11,091 nt of DNA, taken from positions 1 to 11,091 of the forward strand of contig DRKE01000063.1 in the NCBI GenBank assembly GCA_011051925.1, read 5' to 3'. The stretch is from Deltaproteobacteria bacterium. GTDB lineage: Bacteria; Myxococcota_A; UBA9160; UBA4427. The notes beneath the pieces are model-generated. The model did not search any database. It worked only from the letters and a program-made list of their open reading frames with translations, and was not told where the DNA came from. Position numbers and translations under genes: made by a program. Shown in pieces: positions 1-5,850 of this stretch (position 1 is its first letter; each line of letters opens with the position of its first letter).

Positions 1-402
1 CCCGGCATGGCGGAGAACGGCATGCTGCCGATTCCGCGCAAGCTGATTCGCGAAGGCGTGACCGACATGGTCCGCATCACCGACGCCCGGATGAGCGGAA
101 CGAGCTTCGGGACCTGCGTCCTGCATGTGAGCCCGGAGTCGTTCGTCGGCGGGCCGTTGGCGCTGGTCGAGAACGGGGACGAGATCGAGCTGGATATTCC
201 CGGTCGACGGATCACGCTCTGCGTGTCGGACGCCGAACTCGAGAAACGTCGGGCCTCCTGGAAGGCGCCTGAACCGCGCTTCAGGAGAGGTTGGGGCCTG
301 TTGTTCTCCCAGAACGTGAGCCAGGCCCACGAGGGTTGTGATTTCGAGATGCTGTCGAGCCGGGAACCGACCCCGGAACCGGCGATCCACAGCAAGATGT
401 AG
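1..402 (+). CDS. IlvD/Edd-family dehydratase, C-terminal end (5' truncated by window)
   Basis: The reading frame is open from base 1 and ends with TAG at 400-402, so only the last ~133 residues are visible and the true start lies upstream. The fragment begins PGMAENGMLPIPRKL, then carries the family signature DARMSGTSFGTCVLHVSPES and the segment GGPLALVENGDEIELDIPGR, as in the C-terminal swivel domain of IlvD/Edd dehydratases. These are Fe-S enzymes that dehydrate 2,3-dihydroxy acids. The tail (RRGWGLLFSQNVSQAHEGCDFEML) resembles the sugar-acid branch (L-arabinonate or galactonate-type dehydratases) more than true dihydroxy-acid dehydratase of branched-chain synthesis, which ends differently. 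The substrate cannot be fixed because the Fe-S and active-site half is outside the window. A MITE-like element begins directly after the stop codon; the stop lies inside its 9-bp target duplication, so the reading frame was left intact. Confidence 0.9.
   Translation, partial: PGMAENGMLPIPRKLIREGVTDMVRITDARMSGTSFGTCVLHVSPESFVGGPLALVENGDEIELDIPGRRITLCVSDAELEKRRASWKAPEPRFRRGWGLLFSQNVSQAHEGCDFEMLSSREPTPEPAIHSKM
394..402. repeat. Target-site duplication, left copy
   Basis: AAGATGTAG is repeated at 551-559 across the element. It contains the last sense codons and the TAG stop of the dehydratase, so the insertion event duplicated the end of the gene. Joining the two flanks would restore a normal uninterrupted 3' end. 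Confidence 0.75.
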
Positions 403-425
403 GAGGTGGCGCGAAGATTGGGTCC
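402..425 (+). repeat. Left terminal inverted repeat of the MITE-like element
   Basis: These 24 bases are the exact reverse complement of 526-549. The first base overlaps the last base of the flanking 9-bp direct repeat, which makes the element border ambiguous by one nucleotide. Confidence 0.85.
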
Positions 426-550
426 GGTCGTCGGGACTGGAAGGATGGCCGCTTCGAGGGCGTTTTCGAGAACGTCCGTACACGGTTTTCGCGGTGCGAG
501 CCCTCCTGGGACGACTTTCACGGTGGGACCCAATCTTCGCGCCACCTCCG
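403..550. mobile_element. MITE-like non-autonomous element, ~148 bp
   Basis: A perfect 24-bp inverted repeat is formed by 402-425 (starting GGAGGTGGCGCGAAG) and 526-549 (ending CTTCGCGCCACCTCC). The same nine bases, AAGATGTAG, lie on both sides at 394-402 and 551-559. Terminal inverted repeats bracketed by a direct repeat are the expected footprint of a DNA transposition event. The ~100-bp interior has no convincing reading frame and contains smaller complementary pieces (456-461 with 500-505). It is therefore best described as a miniature inverted-repeat element mobilised by a transposase encoded elsewhere. The exact borders are uncertain by one base: with a 9-bp duplication the element is 403-550, with an 8-bp one it is 402-550. 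A 9-bp duplication is compatible with several IS families (for example IS1, IS4 or IS256-like), and I cannot assign one. As RNA, the arms could fold into a long stem just after the dehydratase stop and act as a terminator or mRNA stabiliser. Confidence 0.75.
526..549 (-). repeat. Right terminal inverted repeat of the MITE-like element
   Basis: This is a perfect 24-bp inverted match to 402-425, ending one base before the right-hand copy of the AAGATGTAG direct repeat. Confidence 0.85.
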
Positions 551-559
551 AAGATGTAG
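551..559. repeat. Target-site duplication, right copy
   Basis: This is an exact copy of AAGATGTAG from 394-402 on the far side of the inverted-repeat element. Confidence 0.75.
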
Positions 560-574
560 AGCCGGGTTCGAGAG

Positions 575-592
575 GGGAAACCGGTCTTTCCC
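575..592 (+). terminator. Small hairpin between the MITE-like element and the DUF1330 gene
   Basis: GGGAAA at 575-580 pairs with TTTCCC at 587-592 around a 6-base loop. The stem is short, and no U-tract follows. It could be the original terminator of the dehydratase, now displaced by the insertion, or part of the DUF1330 leader. The assignment is weak. Confidence 0.2.
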
Positions 593-647
593 GAGAGGGC
601 GCAACAGGAGCCCGATCAGGCGTGATCGCAACGCGAAAGGAGCCATC

Positions 648-962
648 ATGAGTGTCTACGCGATTCTCGATGTCGAGGTCCACGACGAGGAGAAATATGC
701 CGAGTACAAGCGGCAGGTCCCTCCGATCATCGAGAAATACGGCGGGCGCTATCTCGTCCGCGGGGCGCCGATCATGGCGATCGGCGATTGGAAGCCCAGC
801 CGGATCGTGATCCTCGAGTTTCCCGATCGGGACAAGCTGCAGGCCTTCGTCAGCAGCCCCGAATATCAACCCGTCCTGAAGATCCGGAACGAGGCGACGA
901 CCTCGAACACGATCGTCGTCGAGGGGTACGAGCCCGGCTCCGAAAGCGGGACGGGCCGATAG
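648..962 (+). CDS. DUF1330 family protein
   Basis: The 104-residue product matches the DUF1330 (PF07045) pattern, a small dimeric alpha/beta barrel fold related to the ferredoxin-like ABM superfamily. Visible landmarks are the first strand VYAILDVEV, then EKYAEYKRQVPPIIEKYGGRYLVRG (residues ~16-39), GDWKPSRIVILEFPDRDKLQAF (~46-67), and SPEYQPVLKIRNEA before the final strand IVVEGYE. Usual family length is ~95-100 residues, so this is complete. The start is supported by a good ribosome binding site, AAAGGAG at 636-642, five bases before the ATG. No biochemical function is established for the family; members are often found near catabolic genes. It may have been co-transcribed with the dehydratase before the element at 403-550 inserted. 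It contains no cofactor motif. Confidence 0.88.
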   Translation: MSVYAILDVEVHDEEKYAEYKRQVPPIIEKYGGRYLVRGAPIMAIGDWKPSRIVILEFPDRDKLQAFVSSPEYQPVLKIRNEATTSNTIVVEGYEPGSESGTGR

Positions 963-1293
963 ACGGATCCGACGGAACTCGCGTTCAGCGTCCGATATGC
1001 GGAGCGGGATCCGGCCGTGCTCGAGCGCTTGATGCCGGTCGATGCAAAGAAACATCCGGCCGGGTTTCCGGCCTGGTCGGGAAGAGCAACGACGATCCTT
1101 CTTCGAATCGGGTGAGCGGATCCTGATCCGACATTCCATGGCGGATGCACCGACGCGGGCGTCCCCCCAGCCGTCCGATTGATTCTCGTCCCGATTCGAT
1201 GGCATTTCCCCTCTTGCTGATCTCTTCTCGTCCTGCCTTCTGCCTCATGATCGGGACGGTCAAGTTCCAATCCCCTGGGACCGATCTGCTCCA
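963..1293. other. 331-bp intergenic region without a supported gene
   Basis: No start codon with a ribosome binding site and no recognisable protein is seen here on either strand. The DUF1330 frame stays open for another 50 codons after its TAG (963-1115), with coding-like GC bias up to ~1040, but there is no start codon and no match I recognise. A GC-rich hairpin lies at 1058-1073. From about 1180 the sequence becomes pyrimidine-rich on the + strand. The promoter of the downstream sensor operon should lie here, but no convincing -35/-10 pair was found. Confidence 0.6.
1058..1073 (+). terminator. GC-rich stem-loop downstream of the DUF1330 gene
   Basis: GGCCGG (1058-1063) and CCGGCC (1068-1073) form a 6-bp all-GC stem closed by the loop GTTT. 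No run of T follows, so it is at best a partial intrinsic terminator. It lies ~95 bp after the DUF1330 stop. Confidence 0.3.
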
Positions 1294-2091
1294 ATGCGAA
1301 TCGGAGTCATCCCCTTGCTCGAAGATCTCATCCGGTACAACTCGGAGATGTGTCGCGTCTTCGGCGCCTGCGTCGAGATCCGGAACACGGCGCGAAAGCT
1401 CCAGAAGGCGGCGACGGAGATGGAACTGCTGGCCTCCAACGGCGTGGTTCGCGCAGCCAAGCTGACGGCGGGCAAGGGGCGATCCTTTCGCGTGCTGGCA
1501 GAGTATCTGACGGAGGTCCCGGTCCGGGTCCAGCCGGAGATCGACGGCCTCGAAGAGATCTGTACGCGGCTGGCTGCGAATACGGCGGAAGGCTCGAATG
1601 TCGTTCGCCTCTTCTATCTGCTGATCTCGGGCCTTCTCGAGCTGCGTCGATCCCAGCAGGACTTCGATCCCGACGAGGAGAAGGCCGCCCGCTTCACACG
1701 TCCGGAGGAGATCGAGGCCCTGATGGAGCGGATCACGCTCGCGGCGAGCGATCGACATCTGGCCGAGAACGCGGTCCAGGTGGGACATCTTTCCGAGGCG
1801 ACCGTCCAGGACATGCGCCGCCTGCTCCGGGATTCCGAGGACGCGATCGAAGAGTCCTGGCGGAAGCTCGAGGCGATCCAGACCGTCGCGCGGACGGCGC
1901 GCTATCTCGCGCAATGCGTCGCGATCGAGGCGGCGCGTGCCGAGGCCGGGCGACAGGATTTCGAGACGCTCTCCTCGGACATCAACACGACGATCGATGA
2001 ACTGGAAGCGACGCTCGCCATGCTCGAAGACGCATCAAAGAAGGGCCGGAGCCTGTTGCGGGCCCTCATCCTGGAGGTCGACACCGCATGA
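1294..2091 (+). CDS. Soluble methyl-accepting-chemotaxis-like helical protein with two tip-like repeats
   Basis: The 265-residue product is almost entirely helical by composition, with no signal peptide, no membrane segment and no PAS or HAMP domain. Two segments resemble the signalling-tip hairpin of chemoreceptors (MCP). Residues ~44-72 (ELLASNGVVRAAK, then GRSFRVLAEYL) are a degenerate copy. Residues ~203-230 (RYLAQCVAIEAARAEAGR, then DFETLSSDI) are a clearer copy of the classical pattern NLLALNAAIEAARAGE.GRGFAVVA.EV. Each copy is preceded and followed by coiled-coil-like stretches, so the protein looks like an internal duplication joined by a charged linker around residues 120-140. The stop overlaps the start of the next gene (ATGA, 2088-2091), so the two are translationally coupled. 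The next gene encodes an ODP-type diiron protein. ODP of Treponema denticola works with a cytosolic chemoreceptor, so a sensor-transducer pair is inferred. The ATG at 1294 is the first in-frame start but has a poor ribosome binding site. Whether it binds CheA/CheW is unknown; the first copy lacks the conserved Glu. Confidence 0.7.
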   Translation: MRIGVIPLLEDLIRYNSEMCRVFGACVEIRNTARKLQKAATEMELLASNGVVRAAKLTAGKGRSFRVLAEYLTEVPVRVQPEIDGLEEICTRLAANTAEGSNVVRLFYLLISGLLELRRSQQDFDPDEEKAARFTRPEEIEALMERITLAASDRHLAENAVQVGHLSEATVQDMRRLLRDSEDAIEESWRKLEAIQTVARTARYLAQCVAIEAARAEAGRQDFETLSSDINTTIDELEATLAMLEDASKKGRSLLRALILEVDTA

Positions 2092-2852
2092 ATACCGAAG
2101 TGATTTTCGAGGACGGGGCGCATCGCTGGCTCGTTCTGGGGCGCGACCGCGAGCGACGCGAAGACGTGATCGATACCAATCAGTACGCCATTCTCACGAG
2201 CGACGGCACGCTCCTCATCGATCCCGGCGGTATCGAGATCTTTCCGCGCATGCTTTCGGAGCTGATGCGCTTCGTTCCCATCGACGACATCAAGGTCCTC
2301 TTCGGAAGCCATCAGGACCCGGACATCATCTCGTCACTCTCGATGTGGCTCGATCTCTGTCCTCAGGCCCGGTTCTACACGTCCTGGATGTGGAAATCCT
2401 TCGTGGCTCATTTCCGGATCGGTTCCGTCCTCGAAGCGGAAGAGATCCCCGACGAGGGCATGTCGATTCCGATCGGACACGACGTGAGTGTCGAGGCGAT
2501 TCCGGCGCACTACTGTCATTCGTCGGGAAACTTCTCGATCTGGGACGATCGGGCGAAGATCCTCTTTTCGGGCGACCTCGGCGCGGCCCTGTTGCCGGAC
2601 CGGAACGCGCCCCTCTTCGTCGACGATTTCGACGACCACATCAAGTACATGGAAGCCTTCCATCGGCGCTGGATGCCGGCCAACCGTCCGCTTCGCAGCT
2701 GGGTCCGTCGGGTGCGCGCGCTCGAGCCCGCGATGATCTGTCCCCAGCACGGCTCGATCTTCCGTGGGGAGAACGTCAGCCGTTTTCTCGACTGGCTCGA
2801 GAATCTCGATGTCGAAGTGGGGGAGGGCTACGACGTCGATCAGCAGGCATGA
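2088..2852 (+). CDS. ODP-type oxygen-binding diiron protein (metallo-beta-lactamase fold)
   Basis: The 254-residue product is a stand-alone metallo-beta-lactamase-fold domain of the kind found in flavodiiron proteins, but it lacks the flavodoxin domain. Likely iron ligands are in the expected order: H75, D77 and D79 in SHQDPD; H141 in AHYCHSSGNF; D163 in FSGDLGA; H221 in PQHGSIF. Their spacing closely follows the flavodiiron ligand series (His, Glu, Asp, His, Asp, His), with Asp at the usual Glu position. This combination marks the ODP group, in which a diiron site binds dioxygen as a stable peroxo species and reports oxygen or iron to a chemoreceptor, as shown for Treponema denticola ODP. 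Its start overlaps the stop of the upstream chemoreceptor-like gene by ATGA, supporting a joint function. A role as an oxygen reductase is less likely without a flavin domain. It acts in the cytoplasm, with no signal peptide. The gene converges on the amidohydrolase gene, with only 10 bp between the two stops. Confidence 0.82.
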   Translation: MNTEVIFEDGAHRWLVLGRDRERREDVIDTNQYAILTSDGTLLIDPGGIEIFPRMLSELMRFVPIDDIKVLFGSHQDPDIISSLSMWLDLCPQARFYTSWMWKSFVAHFRIGSVLEAEEIPDEGMSIPIGHDVSVEAIPAHYCHSSGNFSIWDDRAKILFSGDLGAALLPDRNAPLFVDDFDDHIKYMEAFHRRWMPANRPLRSWVRRVRALEPAMICPQHGSIFRGENVSRFLDWLENLDVEVGEGYDVDQQA

Positions 2853-2862
2853 TCCTTTGCGG

Positions 2863-4563
2863 TCAACCCGTCGCGTGCCGCACGAGCCGACCGGGCAGGG
2901 CACCCGTCACCTTGCCCTCCTCGCAGACCGGTTCACCCGCGACGAGGGTCATCCGGTAGCCGCTGGCTCTCTGGACGAGGCGCTTTCCGCCTGCGGGCAG
3001 GTCGAAGAGGATTTCCGGGGGGCGGAGGCCGAAGACCTGCCAGTCGATCAGGTTGAGGTCGGCGCGCTTGCCCGGGGCGATGATGCCGCGGTCGTCGAGG
3101 CCGACGAGCCGTGCGGTATCCGCGGTCTGGCGCTTGACGAGCCATTCGAGGTCGAGTCGTTCGCCCCGGGTCCGGTCCTTTCCATAGTGGCCCAGGAGGA
3201 ACGAGGGGAAGCTGCCGTCGCAGATGAGGCCGCAATGGGCCCCCGCATCGCCCAGGCCAGGGACGGTATTCGGGTCGAGCAGCATGTCGCGGCTCACGTC
3301 GAGGTTGTAGTCGGTGTAGTTGAGAAAGGTCCGGTAGAGGAGGGCGCGACCCTCGTCCTTCAACAGGAGATCGTAGGCGAGGTCAGCGGGCGCGAGGCCG
3401 CGAGCCTGCGCACGCGCCTCGAGACTGTCTTCGCGGGCAGGTTCGTAGTCCGGCGGGTCACCGAGTTCGAAGATCCGATCGAATCGCGAGGTCAGTTCGG
3501 CCAGCCCGGGCGCGCATTCGTCGGCCAGGATCCGAGACTTCGTTTCGGGTTCCTGCATGCGCACGACCCGCTCTGCCAGAGGCAGGGATTCGAGGCCCTT
3601 GTAGGTGGGGCTCGTCATGAAGGGGTGGAAGGAGGCCTGGAGACCGAGAAGCAGCCCGATCGCGCGTGGTGGGACCTGGGCCGTCATGGGCAGTCCGTCG
3701 TTGGCAGCCTCACCGATCAGGTCGAGCAGGCGGCGCCACTGATCGGGAACGCGGTCGTTCTGGGCGACCGAGATCGACATCGGCCGGCCCGAGACCTCGA
3801 CCATCTCGCGCAGGAGCGCGAAATCCTCTTCGAGATGCGCGAAGTCGGCGACCATCTCGAAGACGCCGCGACCGCCTTCGCCGATCGCGCGGGCGATGCC
3901 CAGCATCTCCTCGGGGCCGGCCGTGAGGCTCGGCGTGTACTCGCCATCCCGGGTGCGATGGTTCCGCGTCCGGGAGCTCGAAAAGCCGACGGCGCCCGCG
4001 GCGATCGCTTCACGCGCCAGTCGGCCCATCGTCTCGATCTCCGTGGTCGTCGGTCGGGCGGTGTGGTCGGCGCCCCGCTTGCCCATCACGAAGACCCGCA
4101 GCGCGCCGTGGGGAACCTGTGCCAGGACATCGATCGCGATCTTTCCGCGATCGATCGCGTCGAGATACTCGGGGAAGCTCTCCCATTGCCAATCGATCCC
4201 CTCGGCGAGGGCCGTGCCGGGAATGTCCTCCACGCCTTCCATCAGGCTGATCAACCAATCGTGTTCGTCGGGCACAGCGGGTGCGAAGCCGACACCGCAG
4301 TTGCCCATGACGACCGTCGTCACGCCATGCCAGATCGACGGCGTGAGATAGGGATCCCAGGTGACCTGACCGTCGTAGTGGGTATGGACATCGACCCAGC
4401 CGGGCGTCACGAGCAGGCCCCGGGCATCGATCTCGCGAATGGCCGGCTCGGAGAGCTCGCTCTCTTCCACGATCCGCCCGTCTCGAATGCCGAGATCGCC
4501 CTCGAAGCGCGCCGCACCGGTCCCATCGAGGATCGTTCCACCGAGGATCTTGAGGTCGAGCAT
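2863..4563 (-). CDS. N-acyl-D-amino-acid deacylase-like amidohydrolase (566 aa)
   Basis: The start is the ATG at 4561-4563 (MLDLKILGGTILDGTG), supported by AAGAAGGAG at 4570-4578; the frame is open further upstream to 5157, but that stretch overlaps the divergent gene and has no family similarity. The N-terminal beta-sandwich is followed by VDVHTHYDGQ (H60, H62), then GNCGVGFAP with C89, the cysteine metal ligand typical of D-aminoacylases and related amidohydrolases (COG3653). The conserved catalytic Asp is probably D439 in GLGDAGAH. The C-terminus has the usual amidohydrolase ending (GIIAPGKRADLNLIDW). Length is ~566 residues against ~480-500 for classical D-aminoacylase. In the regions that should supply the two further metal histidines (H220 and H250 of D-aminoacylase) I see FEMVAD (~235-240) and SISVAQND (~263-270), with no histidine. 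The enzyme may therefore use a different or single metal site and a different substrate. It probably hydrolyses an amide or cyclic-amide bond in the cytoplasm. The gene is monocistronic as seen, and divergent from the TauD-like gene. Confidence 0.85.
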   Translation of the reverse strand: MLDLKILGGTILDGTGAARFEGDLGIRDGRIVEESELSEPAIREIDARGLLVTPGWVDVHTHYDGQVTWDPYLTPSIWHGVTTVVMGNCGVGFAPAVPDEHDWLISLMEGVEDIPGTALAEGIDWQWESFPEYLDAIDRGKIAIDVLAQVPHGALRVFVMGKRGADHTARPTTTEIETMGRLAREAIAAGAVGFSSSRTRNHRTRDGEYTPSLTAGPEEMLGIARAIGEGGRGVFEMVADFAHLEEDFALLREMVEVSGRPMSISVAQNDRVPDQWRRLLDLIGEAANDGLPMTAQVPPRAIGLLLGLQASFHPFMTSPTYKGLESLPLAERVVRMQEPETKSRILADECAPGLAELTSRFDRIFELGDPPDYEPAREDSLEARAQARGLAPADLAYDLLLKDEGRALLYRTFLNYTDYNLDVSRDMLLDPNTVPGLGDAGAHCGLICDGSFPSFLLGHYGKDRTRGERLDLEWLVKRQTADTARLVGLDDRGIIAPGKRADLNLIDWQVFGLRPPEILFDLPAGGKRLVQRASGYRMTLVAGEPVCEEGKVTGALPGRLVRHATG

Positions 4564-4683
4564 GGGGAACTCCTTCTTCGATGACCCTTCGAGGGTCGGG
4601 TCCGATGGCCCGATCCGAAAGCCCGGGAGCCTCGCGAGACCGATCCACCTATCATACCCTGATCTGCCCGTTCGGAGGCCCCC
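4564..4683. promoter_or_regulatory. Divergent promoter region between the amidohydrolase and TauD-like genes
   Basis: This 120-bp spacer separates two start codons facing away from each other and must hold promoters for both unless one is leaderless. Visible elements are a minus-strand ribosome binding site AAGAAGGAG (complement of 4570-4578) and a plus-strand site CGGAGG (4673-4678) five bases before the dioxygenase ATG. TATCAT at 4650-4655 is a possible -10 box for the + gene, but no matching -35 is seen. Divergent arrangement suggests shared control; no regulator gene is adjacent. Confidence 0.5.
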
Positions 4684-5793
4684 ATGGACGACCCCGTTGC
4701 AGGATCCCAGACAGGGACCCACGTAGAGGTCCTGGAGACCGCTGCCGAGTGGAGAGCCGCGGACGTCGCCGACGAATCGGTCTGGACCGAGGTCTTCGGG
4801 CCTGCCGAACTGGAAGAGATCGATGGGGCGCTGCGTCATGCCCTCGCGAAGAGTCGGGACGTGTTGGAGATCTCCCGGGGCGATTTCCCGCTTCCGACCC
4901 TGCGTCCGCGACTCGAGAAGATCGAGGACGAGCTCATCAACGGCCGTGGTTTCGTGCGGCTCCGGGGAATCGATCGGGGACGCTACAGCCGGGAAGAGAT
5001 GGAGATGATCTACTGGGGGATCGGGATGCATCTCGGCGACCCCTGGCCGCAGAATCAATACGGACACGTGCTGGGCGACGTGACGGATCAGGGAGTGGAT
5101 CCCGCCTCGCCCGAATCCCGCGGAAACGAAATCGGCGCCGTGGCGCTGCCCTACCATTCGGACGGCTCCGATCTCGTCGGGCTGTTATGTCTGCAACGGC
5201 CGAGATCCGGGGGGCTGTCGACGGTCGCGAACGCACTCGCGATCCACAACGATCTGGTCCGCGAAAGTCCCGAGCTGGCCGCAGCCCTCTACGAGCCGAT
5301 GCCCTACGACTTCCGGGGCGCCGAGCCGAAGGGCGCGCGGCGCTGGTACGAGATGCCCGTCTTCACGAACTGGAAGGGCCGCCTCTTCGTTCGCTACATC
5401 CGGCCCTATATCCTGGCGTCCCAGCGCTTCGAAGACGCGCCGAGGATCCCGGAGCTCGCCGAACGCGCGATGCGCCGGATTGATGAGATGACGCAGGATC
5501 CCGACTACAACGTCTTCATGGAACTGCTGCCGGGCGACATCCAGTTCATCAACAACTATCACGTCCTGCACGCACGGACGGCCTATGAAGACGATCGCGC
5601 GGCGGGTCTCGTCCGACATCTGAAGCGCCTCTGGCTCGCGACCGACATCCTCGAGGACCGGCCGCCCCACTTCCAGCGGAACCTGAGCAGCGAGTGGGAG
5701 AAAGCGCGCTCGGTCAGTCGGATCGAGATCGGGAAGGCGATCGATGGTGGTTCGCGCGTGGGAGCGATCGCGGAACCGGCCGAAGCCGGTTGA
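4684..5793 (+). CDS. TauD/TfdA-family Fe(II)/2-oxoglutarate-type dioxygenase (369 aa)
   Basis: The double-stranded beta-helix core carries the facial triad of this family: H158 and D160 in YHSDGSDLVGLL and H296 in NYHVLHARTAYED. R311 in RHLKRLWL lies 15 residues after the distal histidine, the spacing of the 2-oxoglutarate-binding arginine in TauD. The enzyme should couple 2-oxoglutarate and O2 to hydroxylation of a small organic acid, sulfonate or amine in the cytoplasm. At 369 residues it is ~85 longer than TauD (283), mainly through an N-terminal region (residues 1-85), and is closer in size to the gamma-butyrobetaine/clavaminate-type members. The substrate is thus not taurine by default, despite xsc nearby. 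The start is backed by CGGAGG at 4673-4678. The stop codon is embedded in a hairpin (5774-5791). It is divergent from the amidohydrolase gene and convergent with the flavoenzyme gene. Confidence 0.85.
   Translation: MDDPVAGSQTGTHVEVLETAAEWRAADVADESVWTEVFGPAELEEIDGALRHALAKSRDVLEISRGDFPLPTLRPRLEKIEDELINGRGFVRLRGIDRGRYSREEMEMIYWGIGMHLGDPWPQNQYGHVLGDVTDQGVDPASPESRGNEIGAVALPYHSDGSDLVGLLCLQRPRSGGLSTVANALAIHNDLVRESPELAAALYEPMPYDFRGAEPKGARRWYEMPVFTNWKGRLFVRYIRPYILASQRFEDAPRIPELAERAMRRIDEMTQDPDYNVFMELLPGDIQFINNYHVLHARTAYEDDRAAGLVRHLKRLWLATDILEDRPPHFQRNLSSEWEKARSVSRIEIGKAIDGGSRVGAIAEPAEAG
5774..5791 (+). terminator. Hairpin over the stop codon of the TauD-like gene
   Basis: AACCGGC (5774-5780) and GCCGGTT (5785-5791) form a perfect 7-bp stem with the loop CGAA. 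The first base of the TGA stop (5791) is the last base of the stem. A second possible pairing follows: CGCCCG at 5796-5801 with CGGGCG at 5815-5820. There is no long T-run, but the position between two convergent genes (5793 and 5851) fits a terminator serving one or both directions. Confidence 0.45.
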
Positions 5794-5850
5794 CTCGCCC
5801 GCCGGGGCTCTTTCCGGGCGGAATACGGGACGGGTTCCTGCTTCCGAGGT

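Noticed and set aside
963..1115. In-frame continuation of 50 codons after the DUF1330 stop, possibly stop-codon readthrough or a gene remnant
   Set aside because: It has no start codon of its own, no recognisable similarity, and a run of 50 open codons is common in DNA this GC-rich. DUF1330 proteins normally end where the TAG is.
1200..1217. Sigma-54-like promoter (TGGCA followed by TTGC)
   Set aside because: The spacing between the GG and GC elements is 13 bases instead of the required 10.
985..1914. A 309-codon open frame on the - strand
   Set aside because: It overlaps the chemoreceptor-like gene on the other strand, which has a coupled downstream gene and meaningful repeats; the minus-strand product shows no domain.
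2764..4584. A 606-codon open frame on the + strand
   Set aside because: It is antisense to the amidohydrolase gene, whose family motifs are unambiguous. Long antisense frames are expected where third-position GC bias removes stop codons on the opposite strand, and the product has no recognisable domain.
4564..5157. N-terminal extension of the amidohydrolase up to 5157
   Set aside because: The extension lies antisense to the TauD-like gene and does not resemble the family. A strong ribosome binding site precedes the ATG at 4563, which begins the typical amidohydrolase N-terminus.
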